Shown: positions 61,801 through 64,000 of the stretch, in pieces
How the letters are laid out: each line of letters starts with the position of its first letter
Numbering within the stretch: position 1 is the stretch's first letter
Assembly: GCA_950022655.1 (NCBI GenBank)
Contig: OX465587.1
Coordinates: forward strand, 36,203,153-36,267,152
From: Alentia gelatinosa
Taxonomy: Eukaryota > Annelida > Polychaeta > Phyllodocida > Polynoidae
Length of the DNA stretch: 64,000 nucleotides
Direction: 5' to 3'
The notes under the pieces: model-generated
Told to the model about the DNA's origin: nothing
Databases searched by the model: none
Seen by the model: the letters and a program-made list of their open reading frames with translations, nothing else
Made by a program: the position numbers and the translations under genes

Positions 61801-62472
61801 CAGAGGTCACGCGAGAGGAGGAGATCTCGTGAGAGGAAAAGCTCCTCTCGTGAGAGGCGCGAGCATTCCCAGGAACGAAAGAAGGAGAAGAGCTCAAGGA
61901 ATGATTCCCATGAACGGGATCGGCAGAAGGGGGACCGGCGGGAGAGATCGGCATCCAGAGAGCGATCCCGTCAGTCTAAGAGGCCAGCAGAGCAAGTTGT
62001 CCCCCGTGAGGGCTACTCAGCCCCAACAACCACCAGCCCCGGTGAGCTTGGCACTGGTGGTGGCACTGTCAACAGAACAGTTGCCTATGTGTTAGACAAT
62101 CATATCTCTATCGATGACCCGGTGCGGATGGAGGGGAGGAAACGTGAACGTGACCACAACTCCTCCTCCCAGGCGGCAAGTTTAGAGCGGCGGAAAAAGC
62201 GACGCTCCACCAGCGAGCAGCTCTTCTCTGAGTCAAGCCAAAACAACAACTACCCGATGAATCAGCGCAACGGCCATGTGGTGTACGCCAGTAATGGGGT
62301 GCACCATGGGGACGATGACCTGGGCTACCCGACCAATCACCACCATCCGGTGGGTGACCACGAGAAGCACCACAATGACCAGTCGCCCACGCAGCGTGGA
62401 AGGCGGTCCAAGAACAATCGGACTCACGAGAGTCGACACAGTGTTCCGCTGATAGTTCATAGAAACCGATAG
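25802..62472 (+). CDS. DGCR2: DGCR2/IDD-like single-pass membrane protein with VWC domain and giant cytoplasmic tail
   Basis: Four exons join in frame, all at phase 1: 25802-25874, 56952-57218, 58506-58634, 59273-62472 (TAG). They give 1222 aa. Order: signal peptide (1-21), 10-Cys VWC domain (about 30-100), juxtamembrane Asn-Lys-Thr glycosylation site, TM helix (about 123-143), basic stop-transfer, then about 1065 cytoplasmic residues. Similarity to vertebrate DGCR2 is strong at the VWC domain (YIPKKDDPCMACVCDDG), at the membrane (SFLILALIVFMVHRLRQRR) and at the twin PPxY region. The LDLa and C-type lectin domains of vertebrate DGCR2 are absent from this model; they could be undetected exons in the 31-kb intron. 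The vertebrate tail is only about 200 aa. Family role: cell-surface adhesion-type receptor; PPxY motifs suggest NEDD4-type WW partners. Symbol is by family, not proven orthology. Confidence 0.88.
25875..29524 (+). other. Start of the 31-kb DGCR2-like intron, mostly unrecognised AT-rich DNA
   Basis: No coding exon recognised. Contains tRNA-like B-box remnants on the minus strand near 28090 and 28300 (GGTTCGAATCCC type), a repeat at 28333-28500 recurring at 49074-49260, and GATC-rich repeats at 28870-29460. Confidence 0.4.
28333..28500. repeat. Interspersed repeat, second copy at 49074-49260
   Basis: Both copies share GAGGGTGGTTGTGGCCCA, TATAAATATCATGTAAGG, GGTCAGGGTGAAGGTCGT and CTACTCTATTCCTTATATGG in the same order. 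Class unknown; possibly a SINE body, since tRNA-like boxes lie next to it. Confidence 0.6.
29525..30360. repeat. Minisatellite of about 35-36 bp (GTGAGGGAGTGTG units)
   Basis: About 20 or more units of the form GGTGAGGGAGTGTG + CTGTACTGTGACGGG + AAATC run through 0.8 kb. Open frames on both strands here are products of the repeat. A 19-bp-arm hairpin (29755-29773 with 29790-29808) interrupts the array. Confidence 0.9.
31387..31722 (+). mobile_element. Two-hairpin MITE, copy 1
   Basis: A left hairpin runs from TATATAAAACGTCC to GGACGTTATATA, with inner arms around GTACGGAAC and GTTCCGTAC. A right hairpin is bounded by TTTACTATATACCC and GGGTATATAG. The same composite occurs at 33409-33750 (-), 37191-37640 (+, diverged), 45044-45730 (-, interrupted) and 46029-46366 (+). 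No coding capacity. Confidence 0.75.
32380..32625 (+). other. CpG-rich degenerate repeat followed by a short ORF
   Basis: Units starting ACTGCGCC (about 20-26 bp) at 32393-32490 are followed by a TACGTCA CRE-like site and an ATG in the context AAGATGGCGGC. This opens a 28-codon frame (MAASEEVRFKVRPASIWMLK ...) ending in TAG. The start context is strong, but no donor is in phase with a DGCR2-like exon. It may be a promoter fragment or retrocopy piece. Function unknown. Confidence 0.2.
32822..33062 (+). mobile_element. SINE copy, nearly full body
   Basis: Contains CCCAGCAGTGGTAGATTTAC, CATACCTTGTCTATGTGG, GAACTCTCACC and the tail GACTGGACGTTAAATC. A second copy lies at 33945-34166. Confidence 0.65.
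33409..33750 (-). mobile_element. Two-hairpin MITE, copy 2
   Basis: Reverse orientation of the copy at 31387: TTTACTATATACC first, GGACGTTCTATATAAG last. The GTACGGAC hairpins are intact. Confidence 0.75.
33945..34166 (+). mobile_element. SINE copy
   Basis: Same family as 32822-33062, with tail TTGGACGTTAGACTAAAC followed by CAAA repeats. Confidence 0.65.
34200..34295 (-). mobile_element. tRNA-derived SINE head
   Basis: On the minus strand GGGCAAATAGCTCAGTAG resembles an A-box and GGATCGAGTCC a B-box about 35 bp later. There is no clean acceptor stem, so this is a tRNA-derived element rather than a tRNA gene. Confidence 0.4.
35430..35540 (+). other. Candidate non-coding first exon or promoter in the DGCR2-like intron
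   Basis: TGACGTCA CRE palindrome at about 35463, CpG-rich TCGTCGCGACG, and a good donor CAG-GTAAGT at about 35538. Could be an alternative 5' exon of the DGCR2-like gene or an intronic ncRNA start. Weak evidence. Confidence 0.25.
36250..36500. promoter_or_regulatory. CpG-rich island with NRF1-, E-box- and CRE-like sites
   Basis: GC-rich DNA inside the 31-kb intron with CCCACGTGACC, ACGCATGCGCAG (NRF1-like) and ACGTGACGTCATTTG (CRE) within about 120 bp. This combination is typical of TATA-less promoters. It may be an alternative promoter or enhancer; no transcript is evident. Confidence 0.35.
37191..37640 (+). mobile_element. Two-hairpin MITE, diverged copy 3
   Basis: Ends ACTTATATAGAACGTCC and ATGGGTATATAGTA match the family, but the centre differs and holds the sequence GGCGACTTATTGCCGAAACG. 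Confidence 0.65.
38866..40370. repeat. 27-29-bp minisatellite (CACACTCTCCCACACC TATCTATACTGT type)
   Basis: About 1.5 kb of units alternating CACACTCTCCC(C)ACACC and TATCTATACTGT or TCTATACTGT. The unit has no stop in several frames, so long artificial ORFs result (up to about 390 codons). Not a gene. Confidence 0.95.
41390..42930. repeat. Degenerate C/A-rich tandem repeat region
   Basis: Variants of CACCTGCCACC, CCACTGCCCA, CTCAGCCTACAACC and TCTTAACTGCCC recur throughout 1.5 kb. The long frames on both strands reflect the composition. It contains a 121-bp inverted duplication (41670-41790 versus 42186-42306). Confidence 0.85.
42895..43080. other. Very GC-rich island at the end of the C-rich repeat
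   Basis: CpG-dense sequence (for example GGCCGGCGCGTGTTGCG), unlike its surroundings. On the minus strand an acceptor-like CTGGAGGCAG and a donor-like CAGGTGGGC bound an open segment (DFGGGVHAMPSDARAQHA...). I do not recognise it and cannot say whether it is an exon, a promoter or repeat. Confidence 0.2.
44611..44677. repeat. 14-bp tandem array of CACGTGACTAAACA
   Basis: CACGTG E-boxes at 44614, 44628 and 44642, exactly 14 bp apart, each followed by (A/G)-type TGACTAA or TGATTAA, then two degenerate units. Another CACGTGA lies at about 44574. Confidence 0.85.
44820..45047. mobile_element. Second copy of the 20455-20815 element
   Basis: Same order of blocks (CCATAGGAATAACAT, AAAGTGACGATACTACG, GATATTTAATGTCATAG) as near PXMP2-like exon 5; the inverted-repeat core is truncated. 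Confidence 0.5.
45044..45730 (-). mobile_element. Two-hairpin MITE, copy 4, with hairpin duplication and nested insertion
   Basis: Starts TACTATATACCC and ends GGACGTTCTATATAAG. The GTACGGAACGAGGC hairpin is duplicated in tandem (about 45280-45412). A 272-bp family X MITE is inserted at 45428-45699, splitting CTGTGACTTG from its continuation. Confidence 0.75.
45428..45699. mobile_element. hAT-like MITE family X, nested in copy 4
   Basis: Ends CAGAGATGCCAG and CTTCCATCCCTG are inverted repeats. ACTTG occurs on both sides, consistent with a (partly mutated) target duplication. The host hairpin's symmetrical sequence defines the insertion point. Confidence 0.65.
46029..46366 (+). mobile_element. 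Two-hairpin MITE, copy 5
   Basis: Nearly identical to the copy at 31387-31722, including GTACGGACCGGCGGTCCG and the end GGGTATATAGTA. Confidence 0.8.
46366..50400 (+). other. DGCR2-like intron segment, no exon recognised
   Basis: Holds a tRNA-like B-box GGTTCGATCCCC at about 46690 (SINE remnant), a TA microsatellite at 48018-48038, a GC-rich patch at 48480-48620 with CGCCAGGGGGTGCC, a SINE (48862-49060), the repeat at 49074-49260, and dispersed repeats at 49655-50230. Confidence 0.4.
50405..50705. repeat. 19-bp minisatellite (GAGCCTCCACTCTCCCC)
   Basis: About 15 units of CGAGCCTCCACTCTCCCC with C-run length variation. The Gly/Arg-rich minus-strand frames across it are artefacts. Confidence 0.9.
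50711..54250 (+). other. DGCR2-like intron segment with MITE and dispersed repeat copies
   Basis: Family X copies at about 52950-53150 and 53750-54220, a repeat copy near 52200-52370, and two related blocks ending TTATGGATGGCCTCC-like (53590-53720, 53925-53970). CCGCTAGGGGGCG at 53385 and CCACCAGGGGTCGCC at 53410 resemble CTCF-type sites. No exon recognised. Confidence 0.4.
54540..54740 (+). promoter_or_regulatory. CpG island with CRE and E-box, candidate alternative promoter
   Basis: CpG-dense stretch with ATCACGTGACC and GTGACGTCACACCGCGG, 2.2 kb upstream of the VWC exon. An ATG at about 54642 starts MRWARSLRFPDDHTRR and reaches a donor TTCA-GTGAGT at about 54726 in phase 1, the phase needed for the VWC exon. 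The product would lack a signal peptide. Speculative. Confidence 0.35.
56335..56915 (+). mobile_element. SINE copy with internal duplication and a nested 132-bp insertion
   Basis: The SINE body starts near GACTGGTAGATTTACTGC, restarts at 56405 and ends AACTGGACATCAAATC, 37 bp before the VWC exon. Inside it, 56596-56727 is a separate insertion flanked by an 11-bp direct repeat GAACCTTGAGA. Confidence 0.65.
56952..57218 (+). CDS. DGCR2: DGCR2-like exon 2: VWC domain
   Basis: Acceptor TTTGTTCCAG, donor GTGAGTAG, 267 nt, phase 1-1. It encodes ten cysteines in the VWC pattern (CHDW, DPCMACVC, PVMC, VQCSPPEC, GECCRFHC), then a Ser/Asn/Pro-rich juxtamembrane linker with an N-K-T site and VPRNPKS at the end. 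The last 25 bp are repeated downstream in the intron. Confidence 0.9.
57194..57836 (+). repeat. Tandem array duplicating the donor junction of the VWC exon
   Basis: Seven units carry versions of GTAGTGCCAAGAAACCCC + AAGTCCA + GTGAGT. Donor-homologous positions are 57219 (true), 57330, 57438 (GT lost), 57545, 57639, about 57732 (lost) and about 57830 (lost). Spacing is 111, 108, 107, then 94. Units 2, 4 and 5 have both an upstream AG and an intact GT, bounding segments of exactly 21 nt: 57309-57329, 57524-57544, 57618-57638. Confidence 0.9.
58506..58634 (+). CDS. DGCR2: DGCR2-like exon 3: transmembrane segment
   Basis: Acceptor GCGTTTCAG, donor GTGAGTCC, 129 nt, phase 1-1. It encodes EVDKTNLGLRLIAS, a hydrophobic helix and the basic stop-transfer HRLRQRRMLIMMR. 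The FMVHRLRQRR block is the clearest match to vertebrate DGCR2. Confidence 0.9.
58620..58975 (+). repeat. 38-39-bp tandem array duplicating the donor junction of the TM exon
   Basis: About eight units of ATCATGATGAGAC(A/G)TGAGAC + TTGTTTCATTATTCAG follow the true donor at 58635. One unit (58772-58786) is bounded by TTCATTATTCAG and GTGAGAC and is 15 nt long. In most others the GT has become AT. The last units drift to ATCATGATATAACGTGAA. Confidence 0.9.
59273..62472 (+). CDS. DGCR2: DGCR2-like exon 4: ~1065-residue cytoplasmic tail
   Basis: One uninterrupted 3.2-kb exon after TTTTTTTCAG. Tail order: an acidic start; PPPYTPPKPPDIP and APPPYEV, giving two PPxY motifs (residues 190-193 and 207-210 of the whole protein); long Ser/Pro/His-rich disordered stretches; an Ala run from a GCA repeat near 59868; two copies of a K-K-R-P-x2-P-N-V-T-[WF] motif (about 60270 and 60878); a His/Gln/Arg basic patch KKQHSQRKRRPRSMP; an RS/RE-rich block (about 61740-61985, e.g. 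RSRERRRSRERKSSSRERR); and a C-terminus rich in Asn/His ending PLIVHRNR. No enzyme domain is seen. Confidence 0.9.
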
Positions 62473-63070
62473 CATAGCTAGACTTGCCGGTGACCGCCGA
62501 CGACGTGTGTTTGTATTTATAACATTCCCCGAGAGATACGGTAAAACTACTAGACTGATTGTTTTCAATTGATGAACGTTCGTCTTTGTACATTGACTTT
62601 GATATAGGACTTCATCCCAATCTCCATTGTATCATACATGATCCTATGCATGTGCATAGCCATACGAAGTGTGGTAGTCACCTTACAAGGCAGTGTGGAC
62701 ATCATGGCAGTAGTCGGTACCAAAGCTTAGGGTCACACATAAATAACGTTGCGACTTGCACTCACAAGCCGACTGTGTAGTCAATTCATGTGACATGAAC
62801 ATTTTATATATTACATAGACTACTCACCCTACCATTAAGTCGCCATGGACAGAAATCTCTTCACAAGCATCCCTTTTCTATTCTGGTTTTTTCTATCCTG
62901 AAAATCAACGGAAACTAATCTAAACTTGGCTTGGCCTGGTACTCAAAAGTGCCCTAGACAATATTCAGGCAGCTTTCGTCATCTTTCCTCACTCACCTTT
63001 TTGGTATCCATTTCTAGAAATTGCTTCTAGTGACAAACGCAGTGGCAGAGATTAAAGCTCTGGGTGTAGT
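62473..63070 (+). other. Probable 3' UTR of the DGCR2-like gene
   Basis: No coding sequence after TAG 62470-62472. The first poly(A)-like hexamer I see is ATTAAA at 63051-63056; no AATAAA was found to the window end, so the UTR may extend further. Confidence 0.4.
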
Positions 63071-64000
63071 CATTTGTACATTGAGTGAATTATAACGATG
63101 TTAGAATGAACCGAGAAGAAATAGTCCGAAGCCGACAGCCTGCTAAGTAACTGTATATTGGGTTTACAACATGTTGTTATTAATGTATCGTAGGTATCTG
63201 ATCATGCAGAACATACTTTCTTACTCATGGTTTTAACGATGATGAAACATAAGGACTTGGTTCTTACCTTGTTATTAGTGCAATTTCAGTGACACCAATA
63301 CTTATTTATTCTGTGGCGATGTCTGAGTGTGTGTGTGCCTGTATTTGTGTATGTCTTTATGAGGTTACACACAGCTAGATGTATCTGACAAGATACACCA
63401 TGTGTAACCTCAGGCTAGTGAGTGAACCTTGACAATATCATGAGAGTGCACACACTTGGTTATAGACCCGAAGCCTCTCATCATATATGTATTAAGTACA
63501 ATAACTTTTCCCTTTTATTAAGCTACAGTGCCCACTTTCCAGACTTTCTTTTACCACTTAGTAACCATACTTTAGACTGCGGAATTTGCTGCTATTTTGG
63601 GGTTGGTAAACTGTAAGATAATTTGGCGAGGTTCTTGGAATCTGCAAGTCAAGCTGGAAAGTTCCGACTCAAACTCTCCTTCAGTAACTGAAGGTGTACT
63701 TGGCCAGTTACGGTTAATTCTTAGAATACACCCTCTCCCCACACCCTGTCCCGCTTTGACACCTGTTCTTTTATAAATATGCTGAGTTGCTATTTAAAAG
63801 TACGTACATTTCGTATACATTTCAGGCCAGCGGTATTAGAATGGTAAATATTTAAGAAGTCAGGACAAGATGATTGTCATAATAATCATGTTAGTGAAAC
63901 ACAAAGGTAAAACTAAAGGATAAATAGAAGCCAGTCCATCTGTTAGTTTATCCTGTGCACAATATCATTTGGTTAAAAAGGACTCATCCTTTAAGTGTGC
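63071..64000. other. Right edge, nothing coding recognised
   Basis: Apart from the hairpin at 63361-63411, this is unremarkable AT-rich DNA: either distal 3' UTR or intergenic. Confidence 0.4.
63361..63411 (+). other. Two-tier perfect hairpin downstream of the DGCR2-like stop
   Basis: GAGGTTACACA (63361-63371) pairs with TGTGTAACCTC (63401-63411). Inside, TGTATCT pairs with AGATACA around a GACA loop. Could be an RNA element in an extended 3' UTR, or a small MITE relic. Confidence 0.4.

Overview
This is animal nuclear DNA: spliced genes with GT-AG introns, long AT-rich introns, many minisatellites and MITE-like elements, and repeated copies of a tRNA-headed SINE whose tail contains GACGTTAAA. 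That tail resembles SINEs known from molluscs. Together with the three recognisable genes this suggests a lophotrochozoan invertebrate, possibly a mollusc. This is an inference; no marker gene fixes the species.

Four protein-coding genes are supported, laid out as two divergent pairs. (1) Minus strand, 1-3047: N-terminal part of an unrecognised acidic, serine-rich protein that runs off the left edge. (2) Plus strand, about 3.6-17.9 kb: an FKBP6/shutdown-like co-chaperone with an inactive-looking FKBP domain and TPRs. (3) Minus strand, 25251-20331: a complete five-exon PXMP2-like Mpv17/PMP22 family membrane protein. (4) Plus strand, 25802-62472: a DGCR2/IDD-like single-pass membrane protein with signal peptide, VWC domain, TM segment and a very long cytoplasmic tail of about 1065 residues in one exon. 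Genes 1/2 and 3/4 are head to head across about 0.55-0.65 kb; genes 2 and 3 are tail to tail. The first intron of gene 4 is 31 kb and holds most of the window's repeats.

The most unusual signal is that four exon/intron junctions carry tandem duplications of the junction itself: FKBP6-like exon starting 11514 (140-bp units), FKBP6-like exon starting 17271 (76-bp unit), DGCR2-like VWC exon ending 57218 (about 94-111-bp units) and DGCR2-like TM exon ending 58634 (38-39-bp units). The duplicates keep real splice-site sequence. In the DGCR2-like gene several look like in-frame microexons of 21 or 15 nt. A 935-bp palindromic PIF/Harbinger-like element sits inside the 140-bp array, and neighbouring units preserve its empty target site.

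Other content: a two-hairpin MITE in five copies (one interrupted by a hAT-like MITE), a pogo-like MITE, a non-LTR retrotransposon fragment, hammerhead-ribozyme-like motifs, several CpG-rich islands inside the 31-kb intron that could be alternative promoters, and an array of CACGTGACTAAACA units.
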